A stretch of 64,000 nucleotides of DNA from Oceanirhabdus sp. W0125-5 (GCF_027938815.1 NZ_CP115913.1:2576001-2640000); one strand, 5' to 3'. Shown: positions 8,332-17,639, counted from the first letter of the stretch. Numbers and translations: made by a program. The notes: generated by a model from the sequence alone, not told the origin.

Positions 8332-9231
8332 ATGATAAAGAGCTTAGATGCTTTATTAGAAAAAGCAAAAGCAGGAGAGAAAATGACATTAGCTGTAGCA
8401 GCAGCACAGGATAAACCAGTTCTACAAGCGGTTTGTGAGGCTGTAAAAGAAGGGATTGTTGAAGCAATATTAGTTGGTGATGAGAAAGAAATTACTGAGG
8501 TTGCTAATAATGAGAATTTAGATATTAGTTCTATGAAAATAATTCATGCAGCTGATGTTAAAGAAGCTGCAAGATTAGCAGTTAAATGTGTTAAAGATGG
8601 AGAAGCACAATTTTTAATGAAAGGATTATTAGGTACTTCAGTACTTTTGAAGGCTGTTCTTAATAAAGAAGAAGGATTAAGAGGAGGCGGATTACTTTCA
8701 CACATTATGGTATATGAAAGTAACGCATATCATAAATTGTTATTGCTAACTGATGGTGGAATGGTAACATATCCTGAGTTAAGTGATAAGGTTGGTCTTA
8801 TTAACAATGCAGTAAAGGTTGCAAAAGCTCTTGAAGTTGAAACACCAAAAGTAGCGCCACTTTGTGCTGTAGAGGTAGTGAATCCTAGTATGCCAGCTAC
8901 ACTTGATGCAGCAGCTTTAGTTCAAATGAATAAAAGAGGGCAGATTAAAGGGTGTATTATTGATGGACCTTTAGCTTTTGATAATGCAATTTCTAAAGAA
9001 GCAGCTGAGCATAAAGGTATAGTTAGTGACGTTGCAGGAGATGCAGATATTTTGTTAGTTCCAAATATTGAAGCAGGTAATCTTTTAGGAAAATCTTTAA
9101 CTTACATGGGTGGAGCAGTTAGTGCTGGAGTAGTTATGGGAGCGAAATGTCCTATAGTTTTAGTTTCTAGAGCTGATAGTGCAAAATCTAAATTATACTC
9201 AATTGCATTAAGTGCTATGATTTCTAAATAA
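8332..9231 (+). CDS. ptb: Phosphate butyryltransferase (phosphotransacylase)
   Basis: Converts an acyl-CoA such as butyryl-CoA plus phosphate to acyl phosphate and CoA, feeding substrate-level phosphorylation by an acyl kinase. The 299-residue product has the length and features of Ptb (GLLGTSVLLKAVLNKE, LTDGGMVTYPELSDKVGLINNAV, GPLAFDNAIS, DILLVPNIEAGNLLGKSL). The ATG at 8332 follows GAAAGGG at proper spacing; the GTG at 8323 is too close. Clostridial ptb is usually next to buk, but no butyrate kinase gene is present here. Downstream iorAB suggests that acyl-CoAs from 2-oxoacid oxidation may be a substrate source. That link is inference. Confidence 0.85.
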   Translation: MIKSLDALLEKAKAGEKMTLAVAAAQDKPVLQAVCEAVKEGIVEAILVGDEKEITEVANNENLDISSMKIIHAADVKEAARLAVKCVKDGEAQFLMKGLLGTSVLLKAVLNKEEGLRGGGLLSHIMVYESNAYHKLLLLTDGGMVTYPELSDKVGLINNAVKVAKALEVETPKVAPLCAVEVVNPSMPATLDAAALVQMNKRGQIKGCIIDGPLAFDNAISKEAAEHKGIVSDVAGDADILLVPNIEAGNLLGKSLTYMGGAVSAGVVMGAKCPIVLVSRADSAKSKLYSIALSAMISK

Positions 9232-9387
9232 AAATAGTTGATTTTATAGATTAAATGCTTACATTGTTTAAAGTTAATGAGGAAAAGGTATGGTCAAGCT
9301 ATATTAAGGATAATTAAGGAAATAAACTTAAAACAATAAGTGGAATCTATAATTGCATATAAACAATTTACATGGGGAGGAATATTT

Positions 9388-11160
9388 ATGAAAGCTATAA
9401 TGACTGGTAATGAAGCTATAGCTAGAGGAGCTTTTGAAGCAGGTGTAACAGTTGCATCAGCTTACCCAGGAACACCAAGTACTGAAATACTTGAAAATTT
9501 CGCAGAATATGAGAAGGTTTATGCAGAGTGGGCTCCAAATGAGAAGGTTGCTTTTGAAGTAGCTTCAGGGGCATGTATTTCAGGCGTAAGAGCTTTATCA
9601 ACAATGAAGCATGTTGGTCTTAACGTTGCTGCAGACCCGTTCTTTACAATGGCTTACACAGGGGTTAATGGAGGATTTGTTGTTGTTTCAGCAGATGATC
9701 CAGGAATGCACTCATCACAAAATGAACAAGATAATAGATTCTACGCACCACATGCAAAAGTAGCTATGATGGAGCCTTCAGATTCACAAGAATGTATTGA
9801 TTTTATGAAAGAAGCATATAGAGTTTCAGAAGAATTTGATACTTTAGTTCTGTTCAGAGTAACAACTAGAATTTCACACTCTAAGACAGTAGTTGAATTA
9901 GGTGAGAGAGTTGATGTTCCACAAAAAGAATACAAGAAAGATGTAACTAAATATGTAATGTCTCCTGGACATGCAAAGGTTAAGCATCCAGAAGTTGAAG
10001 AAAGATTAGAGAAGTTAAGACAGTATTCAAATAATTGTTCATTAAATAGAATTGAGATGGGAGATACTAAAATTGGTATTATAACTAGCGGTATTCCATA
10101 TCAGTATGCAAGAGAAGTATTTGGTGACAATGCATCTTATCTGAAGATTGGATTCAGCTACCCATTACCAGATGAAATGATAAGAGAATTTGCAGGCAAA
10201 GTTGAAAAATTATATGTGATTGAAGAGAATGATCCATATCTTGAGAATGTAGTTAGAGCTATGGGAATTGAATGTCATGGAAAAGATATTATTCCTATAT
10301 GTGGAGAATTGAATCCAGATATTATTAGAAAAGCTATTCTTGGTGAAGAAGCAAAGGTTGCTTACTCTGTTGATGTTCAACCGCCATCAAGACCACCAGT
10401 ATTATGTCCAGGATGTCCTCATAGAGGAATATTCTTTGAAATGTCAAAATATAAAGATATTGTGGCTACAAGTGATATTGGATGTTATACATTAGGAATG
10501 ATCGAACCACTTAACATTGGTGATACAGTTATTTGTATGGGTGCATCAGTATCAGGAGGGATAGGATTCCAAAAAGCCAATGATATGGGTGGAAGAGAAG
10601 GTCAAAAAGTATTCTCAATAATTGGGGATTCAACATTCTTCCATTCAGGGGTTACTGGATTAATTAACTCTGTTTATAACAATGTACCTATAGTTACAGT
10701 AATACTTGATAATAGTATCACTGGAATGACTGGACATCAAGAAAATCCAGGTACGGGTAAAACTCTTCAGAAGCAACCAGCGCCAATAATTGATATGGAA
10801 AGCTTAGTTAAATCAATAGGTGTTAAAGAATCTAACATGAGAGTTGTGGATCCTTATAACCTTAAGCAAACTAGACAAGCAGTTAAAGATGCTCATGATA
10901 GTACTGAACCATTTGTAATAATTACAAGACAACCATGTGCTCTTATCAAAGATGTAATGAAAGCAAGAGCAGGATTGAAGTGTGTTGTTAATCAAGAAAA
11001 GTGTAAGAAATGTAAGGTATGCTTAAAAACTGGATGTCCTGCATTAAAATTTGTAGATGGAGTAATCACAATCGATGAAAGTATGTGTAATGGATGTGAA
11101 GTATGTAAACAAGTATGTCCATTTGATGCAATCGAGAAAGTAGGTGAAAGCCATGAGTAA
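9388..11160 (+). CDS. iorA: Indolepyruvate:ferredoxin oxidoreductase, alpha subunit
   Basis: The 590-residue large subunit uses thiamine diphosphate to decarboxylate aryl- or other 2-oxoacids oxidatively to acyl-CoA, passing electrons to ferredoxin. The N-terminal pyrimidine-binding region reads AYPGTPSTEILE. The central CPGCPHRG cysteine motif is present. The ThDP/Mg region is IIGDSTFFHSGVTGLIN followed by DNSITGMTGHQ. The C-terminus carries two 4Fe-4S ferredoxin motifs (CKKCKVCLKTGCP and CNGCEVCKQVCP). The ATG at 9388 follows GGGGAGG; the upstream in-frame start at 9340 lacks support. It overlaps iorB by eight bases, so the pair is coupled. It serves fermentation of aromatic or branched amino acids after transamination. 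Confidence 0.93.
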   Translation: MKAIMTGNEAIARGAFEAGVTVASAYPGTPSTEILENFAEYEKVYAEWAPNEKVAFEVASGACISGVRALSTMKHVGLNVAADPFFTMAYTGVNGGFVVVSADDPGMHSSQNEQDNRFYAPHAKVAMMEPSDSQECIDFMKEAYRVSEEFDTLVLFRVTTRISHSKTVVELGERVDVPQKEYKKDVTKYVMSPGHAKVKHPEVEERLEKLRQYSNNCSLNRIEMGDTKIGIITSGIPYQYAREVFGDNASYLKIGFSYPLPDEMIREFAGKVEKLYVIEENDPYLENVVRAMGIECHGKDIIPICGELNPDIIRKAILGEEAKVAYSVDVQPPSRPPVLCPGCPHRGIFFEMSKYKDIVATSDIGCYTLGMIEPLNIGDTVICMGASVSGGIGFQKANDMGGREGQKVFSIIGDSTFFHSGVTGLINSVYNNVPIVTVILDNSITGMTGHQENPGTGKTLQKQPAPIIDMESLVKSIGVKESNMRVVDPYNLKQTRQAVKDAHDSTEPFVIITRQPCALIKDVMKARAGLKCVVNQEKCKKCKVCLKTGCPALKFVDGVITIDESMCNGCEVCKQVCPFDAIEKVGESHE

Positions 11161-11734
11161 AGTTAAAAGTATTTTATTCGTTGGAGTTGGTGGACAAGGA
11201 ACAATATTAGCTTCTAAGATTCTATCACAGGGTCTTTTAGAAAGTGGATATGATGTTAAAATGTCTGAGGTACACGGAATGGCTCAAAGAGGAGGAAGTG
11301 TATCAACTCAAGTAAGATTTGGTGAAAAAGTATATTCTCCTTTAATTGAAAAAGGAAAAGCTGATATTATTGTTGCTTTTGAAAAATCTGAAGTCGCTAG
11401 ATGGTTAGAGTATCTTAAAGATGGAGGTCATGCAGTAGTAAATGATTATGAAATTCATCCAGTACCAGTTCTAATTGGAAAAGAAAGTTATCCAACTGGT
11501 GTAAAAGAAAAGGTACAAAAAGAGGTTAAAAATTCAATTTTTGTTAAAGCTGGAGATATTGCAAAAGAACTAGGGAATATTAAAGCTCAGAATGTTGTTC
11601 TTCTTGGGGCTTTAGTAAAGGCTTTAGAACTTGACGATATGGACTGGGACGGAGTAATTGAAAGACTAGTTCCTAAAAAGGCTATTGAATTGAATAAAAA
11701 GGCATTCAGAGTTGGAATGGAACAGGTTAAATAA
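11153..11734 (+). CDS. iorB: Indolepyruvate:ferredoxin oxidoreductase, beta subunit
   Basis: A 193-residue gamma-domain-type subunit that completes the 2-oxoacid:ferredoxin oxidoreductase with IorA. The N-terminal GVGGQGTILASKILSQGLLE, followed by SEVHGMAQRGGSVSTQVRFG, is characteristic of these subunits. The ATG at 11153 lies inside the end of iorA, preceded by TAGGTG. An in-frame GTG at 11144 is less likely. The terminator at 11763-11790 closes the operon. Confidence 0.93.
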   Translation: MSKVKSILFVGVGGQGTILASKILSQGLLESGYDVKMSEVHGMAQRGGSVSTQVRFGEKVYSPLIEKGKADIIVAFEKSEVARWLEYLKDGGHAVVNDYEIHPVPVLIGKESYPTGVKEKVQKEVKNSIFVKAGDIAKELGNIKAQNVVLLGALVKALELDDMDWDGVIERLVPKKAIELNKKAFRVGMEQVK

Positions 11735-11762
11735 ATCATTAATAAAATGATAACTTATTGTA

Positions 11763-11790
11763 AAAAAGGCACATATACTGTGCCTTTTTT
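11763..11790 (+). terminator. Rho-independent terminator after iorB
   Basis: AAAAAAGGCACA and TGTGCCTTTTTT form a strong stem around the loop TATAC, ending in a T run 29 bases after the iorB stop. Confidence 0.85.
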
Positions 11791-11918
11791 ATTCCGTTGT
11801 GATATAATATGTGTAATAATATGAACATGGGTAAAAAGAACTTTTTTATTTTTTAGAAATTAAGAAAATTGTTCTGTAAAATTAGATGAGATTGAAGATG
11901 CGAATAGGAGGATTTGAT

Positions 11919-12752
11919 ATGAGTTTCTATGAGGTGCCGACTAATGAAGTTATGAATTCATTAAAGAAAGTAATCAAGATGGGTGAAAAGGCAAAAATAT
12001 CAAAAAAGGTTAATGTAGATGAGGCATTTTACAGAGAAGTTGTTTTATCAAAGAAAAGCTTTCTTTCCTTAAAAAAAAATGATTCTGGCATAGTATACTT
12101 AGACGAGAATAATAATGTTGTTACTGATGAAAAGTTATTAAAAAAACTAGGGAGAGATTTTTACTTTTATTCTGCATTTTTTGATGAAAGTAGCAATAAC
12201 AGTTTAATAAATGCACTTCAAAATGAAGGCGATATCAAAAGGGATAGAAAAGATTATAATGAGGCTATAGAAGCAGCAGATATTTTAATTACTGAAGGTA
12301 TAAAACAGGCTGAATTAATAAAAACTATTGCTGAAAAGGTACTTAAATTAAGAGAAAAAACCAATGAACTTCTTAATGACATAATGAATGAATATGCTGG
12401 ATTTACTAAGGAAAATGGATATCTTAATGAAAAATTTCTTGAGGAAGTAAATGATAAATATAAAGAATTAATGAGAGTAAATTTTGAAAAAGTTCTTATT
12501 ATAAATAAGGGATTAAATATTTATGATGATGTGCAAGACGCAGCACATAAAAAAAAGAAAAAGTTAACCGTTAGATTTAATACAAGTGTTGTATCACCTA
12601 TGAATAAACTTGATTATGTAATATCTTATTTTAAGAGAATTATTAGAACGTATCAACCTGTAATTCATCTTAATATGATGCAATATGTTAAGCATCATGA
12701 AAAATTTGAAAAAAACAATGTTGAAGAGAGATTAACAATAATAAGAAAATAA
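11919..12752 (+). CDS. Hypothetical protein, unknown family
   Basis: I do not recognise this 277-residue, highly charged, probably cytoplasmic protein. It has no signal peptide or membrane segment. The central part (about residues 115-215) is lysine- and glutamate-rich with heptad-like spacing and is probably helical or coiled coil (AIEAADILITEGIKQAELIK, LNEKFLEEVNDKYKELMR). A basic stretch HKKKKKLTVRF follows, then a C-terminal segment with histidines and aromatics. The ATG at 11919 is chosen because TAGGAGGA lies seven bases upstream; the longer frame from 11886 has no such site. It stands between the iorAB terminator and the L25 gene. Function open. Confidence 0.7.
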   Translation: MSFYEVPTNEVMNSLKKVIKMGEKAKISKKVNVDEAFYREVVLSKKSFLSLKKNDSGIVYLDENNNVVTDEKLLKKLGRDFYFYSAFFDESSNNSLINALQNEGDIKRDRKDYNEAIEAADILITEGIKQAELIKTIAEKVLKLREKTNELLNDIMNEYAGFTKENGYLNEKFLEEVNDKYKELMRVNFEKVLIINKGLNIYDDVQDAAHKKKKKLTVRFNTSVVSPMNKLDYVISYFKRIIRTYQPVIHLNMMQYVKHHEKFEKNNVEERLTIIRK

Positions 12753-12817
12753 TCAGATAATATATGAATATTCTTTTCCCATTCTGTTAATAATAGAAAG
12801 GAATGGGAGGAATGTAT

Positions 12818-13417
12818 ATGAACTGTTTAAATTTAGTTAATAGAGAAAGAAAAAGAAAAAATAAAAATTCTGTTCCAGGGATTTTATATGGAAAAAACAG
12901 AGAAAATTTTCTTTTTGAAATAGGAGAAATTGAACTAGGCAAATATATTAGAGAGCATGGAGAACATGGAATTACCAGTGCAAATATAAATGGAAGTAAT
13001 GAAATGGTTCTCATAAAAGAAATTCAGAGAGATTCAGTTAAACATAATATAATACATATTGATTTGGAAAGTATAGATAAAAATAAAGAGATATGTACAG
13101 AGGTACCTATTTACTTAGATCATGAAACAATGATAAAAAGTAATGGTGGAATTCTTCAGAAAGAGAAGAATAGTATAAAGGTAAAAGGCCCTGCAAGTTC
13201 AATTCCTGAAAAGATAAAAATTGATGTGGCTAACATGAGAGTTGGAGATATGATGAGAATTGCTGACTTAGAAATAGGCGAAGATTTAACTTTTATGGAA
13301 CCTTTAAATAGTGTTGTCATGAGCGTTACACATGCAAAATATGTTGAAGAAGAAGTAGATATGACTACTAATGATATGCTAATAGATACTATATATAATG
13401 AATCACAACAAAGCTGA
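12818..13417 (+). CDS. 50S ribosomal protein bL25 / general stress protein Ctc
   Basis: The 199-residue product has the two-domain layout of long bL25 proteins. The N-terminal 5S-rRNA-binding domain contains VPGILYGKNREN and NIIHIDL. The C-terminal beta domain contains VPIYLDHETM, GGILQKEKNSIKVKGPASSIPEKIKIDV and MRVGDMMRIADL. In Bacillus the equivalent gene ctc is a general stress gene; a sigma-B link here is not shown. ATG 12818 is preferred because GGGAGG lies seven bases upstream. The ATGs at 12803 and 12812 are within or before that site. The stop codon lies inside the terminator hairpin. Confidence 0.85.
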   Translation: MNCLNLVNRERKRKNKNSVPGILYGKNRENFLFEIGEIELGKYIREHGEHGITSANINGSNEMVLIKEIQRDSVKHNIIHIDLESIDKNKEICTEVPIYLDHETMIKSNGGILQKEKNSIKVKGPASSIPEKIKIDVANMRVGDMMRIADLEIGEDLTFMEPLNSVVMSVTHAKYVEEEVDMTTNDMLIDTIYNESQQS

Positions 13418-13433
13418 CCTAAGGTCAGCTTTG
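13409..13433. terminator. Hairpin terminator overlapping the bL25 stop codon
   Basis: CAAAGCTGAC and GTCAGCTTTG form a perfect 10-base-pair stem around CTAAG. It is followed by a modest T-rich stretch and lies between convergent genes. Confidence 0.7.
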
Positions 13434-13461
13434 TCTTATTCTTGATTTTAAATTGCAGTAA

Positions 13462-13734
13462 TTAAAATGAATTCAATATTAATGCTGAAGTACAAGCTAC
13501 AAATACTATAGTAATAAGGATGATAATTCCCATTAGAATAAGAGAAGCTTTTGCAAAATTTTTCTTATTCTCATTAGTTTCTGAAGAAAAAGCCCATACA
13601 ATCAAAAGTACTAAACGAACTACTGGTATCATAAGAAGTAAAAGAGTAACTACCCAATCTCCTAAAGTCATTGGTGAAGATGTAGAATGATTAAAATCAT
13701 TATTAGTTGATTCGTATGGTCTATTGTTGTCCAT
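13462..13734 (-). CDS. Small two-helix membrane protein
   Basis: A 90-residue product with a polar, Asn/Ser-rich N-terminus (about 22 residues), the segment MTLGDWVVTLLLLMIPVVRL leading into a first helix, a short polar loop with KKNFAKAS, and a second helix near the C-terminus. The GDW...LLLMIPVV...VWAF pattern recurs in many small bacterial membrane proteins of unknown role. A strong ribosome binding site (AAGGGGG on the reverse strand) precedes the ATG. It is a single gene, convergent with bL25 and divergent from the phosphoglucomutase gene. Confidence 0.65.
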   Translation of the reverse strand: MDNNRPYESTNNDFNHSTSSPMTLGDWVVTLLLLMIPVVRLVLLIVWAFSSETNENKKNFAKASLILMGIIILITIVFVACTSALILNSF

Positions 13735-13831
13735 TTTACAGCCCCCTTAAAATTAATCTTGCTGTTATATTATGTTATATTATAACAAAAAATTCAAGAG
13801 TATTTAAAAAAAAATAACAAATTTCTTTAAG

Positions 13832-13860
13832 TTGTATATGTTAGGATAATTTAGTATAAT
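13832..13860 (+). promoter_or_regulatory. Sigma-A-type promoter for the phosphoglucomutase operon
   Basis: TTGTAT at 13832-13837 and TATAAT at 13855-13860 are separated by 17 bases, 28 bases before the mutase start. The -10 is perfect; the -35 has two mismatches. Confidence 0.6.
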
Positions 13861-13887
13861 TAATTTTGGATGTAAGGAGGGATTTAT

Positions 13888-15612
13888 ATGTATAAAAAGG
13901 TTGCAGATAAATGGATAGAAAGTGATTTTATAAGTGAAGAGTTTAAGGCGATAATTAAAGCTATGGATGAAAAAGAACTTGAGGAGTGTTTCTATAAAAA
14001 TCTTGAATTTGGTACAGGTGGTTTAAGAGGTAAGATGGGGGTAGGTAGTAACAGAATGAATTATGTTACTATTGGTAAAGCTACTCAAGGGTTAGCTAAT
14101 TATCTATTAGATAAATATGAAGGTAGTAATATAATAATAAATATAGCTTATGATTCAAGAAATAACTCAAAATATTTTAGTGAAGTTGTTGCAGGTGTTC
14201 TTTGTGGTAATGGAATAGAAGTCAATCTTTTTGATGATTTAAGACCTACTCCAGAACTTTCTTTTAGTATTCCAGTTTGTGGAGCTAAAGGTGGGATAGT
14301 TATTACAGCATCACATAATCCAAAGGAATACAATGGGTATAAAGTTTACAACGAATATGGCGGGCAGATTACAGATGATGCTGCTAGAGAAATAATTGAT
14401 TCTGTAAATAAAGTTGAAAACTTTGAAGAGATAAAAAGAATATCTTTAGAGGAAGCTAAAGAAAAAGGTCTTCTAAATATTATTGGTGAAAATATAGATA
14501 AGCTTTATATGGAAAAGGTAAAACAATTAATTATAAGAAGAGATATGATTAATGAAAATGCTGATAAAATAAAGATTGTATATACTCCTATACATGGATC
14601 TGGTAATGTTCCTGTTAGAAGAGTACTGGATGAGTTAGGATTTAAAAATGTAGTTGTGGTTGAAGAACAGGAAAAGCCTAATGGTGATTTTCCTACAGTT
14701 CCATATCCAAATCCAGAAGATTCAAGAGCCTTTGAACTTGCGTTGAATTTAGCAAGAAGATTTGAGAGTGATATAGTAATTGGAACAGATCCGGATTGTG
14801 ATAGAATAGGTGTACTTTGTAAAGATGGCGATGAATACTTTGTATTCAATGGAAACATGATAGGGATTTTAATAAGTGACTATTTATTATCTTCAATGAA
14901 AGAGAAATGTATTATGCCTGAAAATGGTGAAATAATAAAAACTATTGTTACAACAGACATGATTAAAAGGATTGCAGAAGATTATGGATGTTCAATAAGT
15001 GATGTATTAACAGGGTTTAAATATATTGGTGAAAAAATTTATGGATTTGAGAAATCTGGAGAGAAAAAATTTATTTTTGGACTTGAAGAGAGCTTTGGAT
15101 ATTTAAGTGGAGCTTTTGTCAAAGATAAAGATGCTGTTATTGCATCTGCATTAATATGTGAAATGGCATTATATTATAAACTTAAAAATCAGAGTTTAAA
15201 GGATAGATTATTTGAGTTATATGAGAAATACGGATATTTTAAAGAAGACCTAATTTCTATAACGTTAGAAGGAAAAGAAGGTGCAGAAAAAATAGCAGTA
15301 GCTATGGATAGATTAAGGAATATGAGTAATATTGACTTTAATGATTTCAATATTAAAGAAATACAAGATTATAATAAAAGTCAGTGTTTAATATGTGAAG
15401 AAAAGAAAATTGAAAAAATTAATCTTCCAAAATCAAATGTTCTTAAATTTATATTTACTGATGATTCATGGTTTGTTGTTAGACCTTCTGGAACAGAACC
15501 TAAGATTAAAATATATCTTAGCACAAATGGAAAAGATAAGGAAGAATTAAATGAAAAGAGAGAATCTCTTAAGACTCAAGTAGAGAATCTTATAGATATA
15601 ATATTAAAGTAA
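13888..15612 (+). CDS. Alpha-phosphoglucomutase (phosphohexomutase family)
   Basis: Interconverts glucose-6-phosphate and glucose-1-phosphate (some family members also act on mannose phosphates). The 574-residue protein has the four family landmarks. The catalytic serine loop is TASHNPKEYNGYK (near residue 143), the Mg-binding loop is GTDPDCDRIG (near 300), the sugar loop is GLEESFGYLSG (near 395) and the phosphate loop is RPSGTEPKIKIY near the C-terminus. The start ATG follows AAGGAGGG. Glucose-1-phosphate would be used by GalU, encoded two genes downstream, linking this operon to the polysaccharide locus. Confidence 0.9.
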   Translation: MYKKVADKWIESDFISEEFKAIIKAMDEKELEECFYKNLEFGTGGLRGKMGVGSNRMNYVTIGKATQGLANYLLDKYEGSNIIINIAYDSRNNSKYFSEVVAGVLCGNGIEVNLFDDLRPTPELSFSIPVCGAKGGIVITASHNPKEYNGYKVYNEYGGQITDDAAREIIDSVNKVENFEEIKRISLEEAKEKGLLNIIGENIDKLYMEKVKQLIIRRDMINENADKIKIVYTPIHGSGNVPVRRVLDELGFKNVVVVEEQEKPNGDFPTVPYPNPEDSRAFELALNLARRFESDIVIGTDPDCDRIGVLCKDGDEYFVFNGNMIGILISDYLLSSMKEKCIMPENGEIIKTIVTTDMIKRIAEDYGCSISDVLTGFKYIGEKIYGFEKSGEKKFIFGLEESFGYLSGAFVKDKDAVIASALICEMALYYKLKNQSLKDRLFELYEKYGYFKEDLISITLEGKEGAEKIAVAMDRLRNMSNIDFNDFNIKEIQDYNKSQCLICEEKKIEKINLPKSNVLKFIFTDDSWFVVRPSGTEPKIKIYLSTNGKDKEELNEKRESLKTQVENLIDIILK

Positions 15613-15634
15613 AATAAAGAAACGTGGTGTGAAT

Positions 15635-16699
15635 ATGAAAATATTAGTTAGACTAAAGAAGAGACTTGAACAATTGGTGTTTATTGAACTTAAAGAAGGC
15701 GCACAAATAGGAACATATAAACTACCTAATGCTATTTATGTTGCAATTAGAAGTGATGAGCTCATAAATAAGGTTAAAGGTGGAGATAGCATGGAACATA
15801 TACCACTTAGTATTTTATATGAGGGAATGTTCTTTGTTCTAGGGGCAGATGAAGACTTCAGATTTAATGACGATTATAGAAAGTTATTAAAGGCAAATGA
15901 TGATTCAATAAAATTTATTAAGAGTAAAATCTTTAATTTAGTGAAAGAAGAAAAATTTGAAGATGCATTTATATTCTTAATGGGATTATCTAAAGTAGAA
16001 GAAACAAAAGAAGTATATGAAAAATTAATTGTTGTTACAGATAAGTTAAGAAATGAAGAGGAAGATTATACTGAAATTGAAATGAAAATATTGAATAGAG
16101 CTAAAGGCTTTGGTGGATTTCCTCTTCCACATCTATATGATGCACTTATTAAAAGAGATCAAGGGGATTTCATATTTGCAATGGAAGCGTTACAGAAGTA
16201 TTTGGAGTTAGGTGGAAAGGAAGATAATGATATTATTGAATTTAAACAAAATCTTTCTGCAATTTTAAGTTATGATAAAGGTAAGGAATTATCAATAACA
16301 GATCCTAAAGCATCTTTAGAAATATTAATTCCATTAATGTCTGTATTAGGAGATAGTGCAGAATATTATTATCATATAGCAGTTGCATATAGAAACTTAG
16401 AAAATTATGAGAAAGCAATATATTATTTAAATGAAGCCTTCTCAATAGATAAAAGGTTATTAGAGGTTTATAATGAGTTTGGTATTAATTATGCAGCTTT
16501 AGGAGATTATGATAAAGCAATTCAATACTTTGAAAAAGCATTTGAGCAGAGTAAGTCTATAGAGTTAGCAACTAATATTGTTATGTGTTATATTCATAAT
16601 AACAATATGAAAAAAGCTAAAGAGGCGCTTGAAGAAGCAATAAAAATTGATCCGAATGATGATATTGTTCAGCAGTTAAGAGAATATTATAAAATTTAA
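15635..16699 (+). CDS. Tetratricopeptide-repeat protein
   Basis: A soluble protein of 354 residues. The N-terminal 100 residues are unassigned. The C-terminal third carries TPR units, including AEYYYHIAVAYRNLENYEKA, LLEVYNEFGINYAALGDYDK and the unit with MCYIHNNNMKKAKEALEEAI. TPR repeats mediate protein-protein contacts, so a scaffolding or regulatory role is likely, but the partner is unknown. The ATG at 15635 is preferred to the GTG at 15629, with GTGGTG as a weak ribosome binding site. Conserved-looking spacing between the mutase and GalU suggests a role near nucleotide-sugar supply, which is inference. Confidence 0.75.
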   Translation: MKILVRLKKRLEQLVFIELKEGAQIGTYKLPNAIYVAIRSDELINKVKGGDSMEHIPLSILYEGMFFVLGADEDFRFNDDYRKLLKANDDSIKFIKSKIFNLVKEEKFEDAFIFLMGLSKVEETKEVYEKLIVVTDKLRNEEEDYTEIEMKILNRAKGFGGFPLPHLYDALIKRDQGDFIFAMEALQKYLELGGKEDNDIIEFKQNLSAILSYDKGKELSITDPKASLEILIPLMSVLGDSAEYYYHIAVAYRNLENYEKAIYYLNEAFSIDKRLLEVYNEFGINYAALGDYDKAIQYFEKAFEQSKSIELATNIVMCYIHNNNMKKAKEALEEAIKIDPNDDIVQQLREYYKI

Positions 16700-16723
16700 T
16701 GTTTTTTATAGGAGGACGAGATA

Positions 16724-17605
16724 ATGAAGGTTAAAAAGGCGGTAATTCCAGCGGCGGGGCTTGGTACAAGGTTTTTGCCTGCAACAAAGGCTCAACCTAA
16801 GGAAATGTTACCTATAGTAGATATACCAACAATTCAGCATATTATTCAAGAGGCTGTTGATTCTGGTATAGAAGATATATTGATTATTACAGGTAGAAAT
16901 AAAAAATCAATAGAAGATCACTTTGATAAATCTTTTGAATTGGAAACAACTCTTGAACAAAAAGGTAAGAAGGAACTACTAGAGGAAGTACAAAAAATTT
17001 CAAATATGGTTAATCTTCATTTTGTAAGACAAAAAGAAGCTAAAGGATTAGGTCATGCAATTTTATGTGCTAAAAGTTTTGTTGGAGATGAACCTTTTGC
17101 AGTACTACTTGGAGATGATATTGTTTATAATGCTGAAAAACCATGTTTAAAACAACTTATTGATTGTTTCGAAGAAAAATCATCTTCAGTATTAGGGGTG
17201 CAGAAGGTAGATTATGAAAATGTAAATAAATATGGAATATTAAAATGTGAAGAAGTTAGTGAGTATACATATAAAGTTAGTGATATGGTTGAAAAACCAA
17301 ATAAAGAGGAAGCACCTTCAAATGTTGCTATTCTTGGTAGATATGTTATTACTCCAAAAATATTTGAGTTATTAGAGAATACAAAGCCTGGTAAGGGTGG
17401 GGAGATTCAACTGACTGATGCACTTAAAGAATTATTAAGTTATGAAAGTGTATATGGATATGTATTTCAGGGTAGAAGATATGATGTTGGTGATAAACAA
17501 GGGTTCTTAGAAGCAACATGTGAATTTGCTTTAAGAGATGATAAGCTTCGTGAAGGCTTTAAAAAATATCTGAAAGAACTAAATGATAGAAATTATATAT
17601 TATAA
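16724..17605 (+). CDS. galU: UTP-glucose-1-phosphate uridylyltransferase
   Basis: Makes UDP-glucose from UTP and glucose-1-phosphate. The 293-residue protein has the N-terminal nucleotide-binding signature PAAGLGTRFLPATKAQPKEM and the catalytic and structural motifs AILGRYVITPKIFELL, GGEIQLTDAL and GRRYDVGDKQGFL. A strong AGGAGG lies before the ATG. With the mutase two genes upstream it forms a UDP-glucose supply module beside the polysaccharide locus. A terminator immediately follows. Confidence 0.94.
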   Translation: MKVKKAVIPAAGLGTRFLPATKAQPKEMLPIVDIPTIQHIIQEAVDSGIEDILIITGRNKKSIEDHFDKSFELETTLEQKGKKELLEEVQKISNMVNLHFVRQKEAKGLGHAILCAKSFVGDEPFAVLLGDDIVYNAEKPCLKQLIDCFEEKSSSVLGVQKVDYENVNKYGILKCEEVSEYTYKVSDMVEKPNKEEAPSNVAILGRYVITPKIFELLENTKPGKGGEIQLTDALKELLSYESVYGYVFQGRRYDVGDKQGFLEATCEFALRDDKLREGFKKYLKELNDRNYIL

Positions 17606-17639
17606 TAATAAAGAGAAGGATATCCTTCTCTTTATTATT
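17604..17639. terminator. Rho-independent terminator after galU
   Basis: AATAATAAAGAGAAGG and CCTTCTCTTTATTATT form a perfect 16-base-pair stem around ATAT, starting within the galU stop codon. It separates the supply operon from the polysaccharide locus. Confidence 0.8.
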
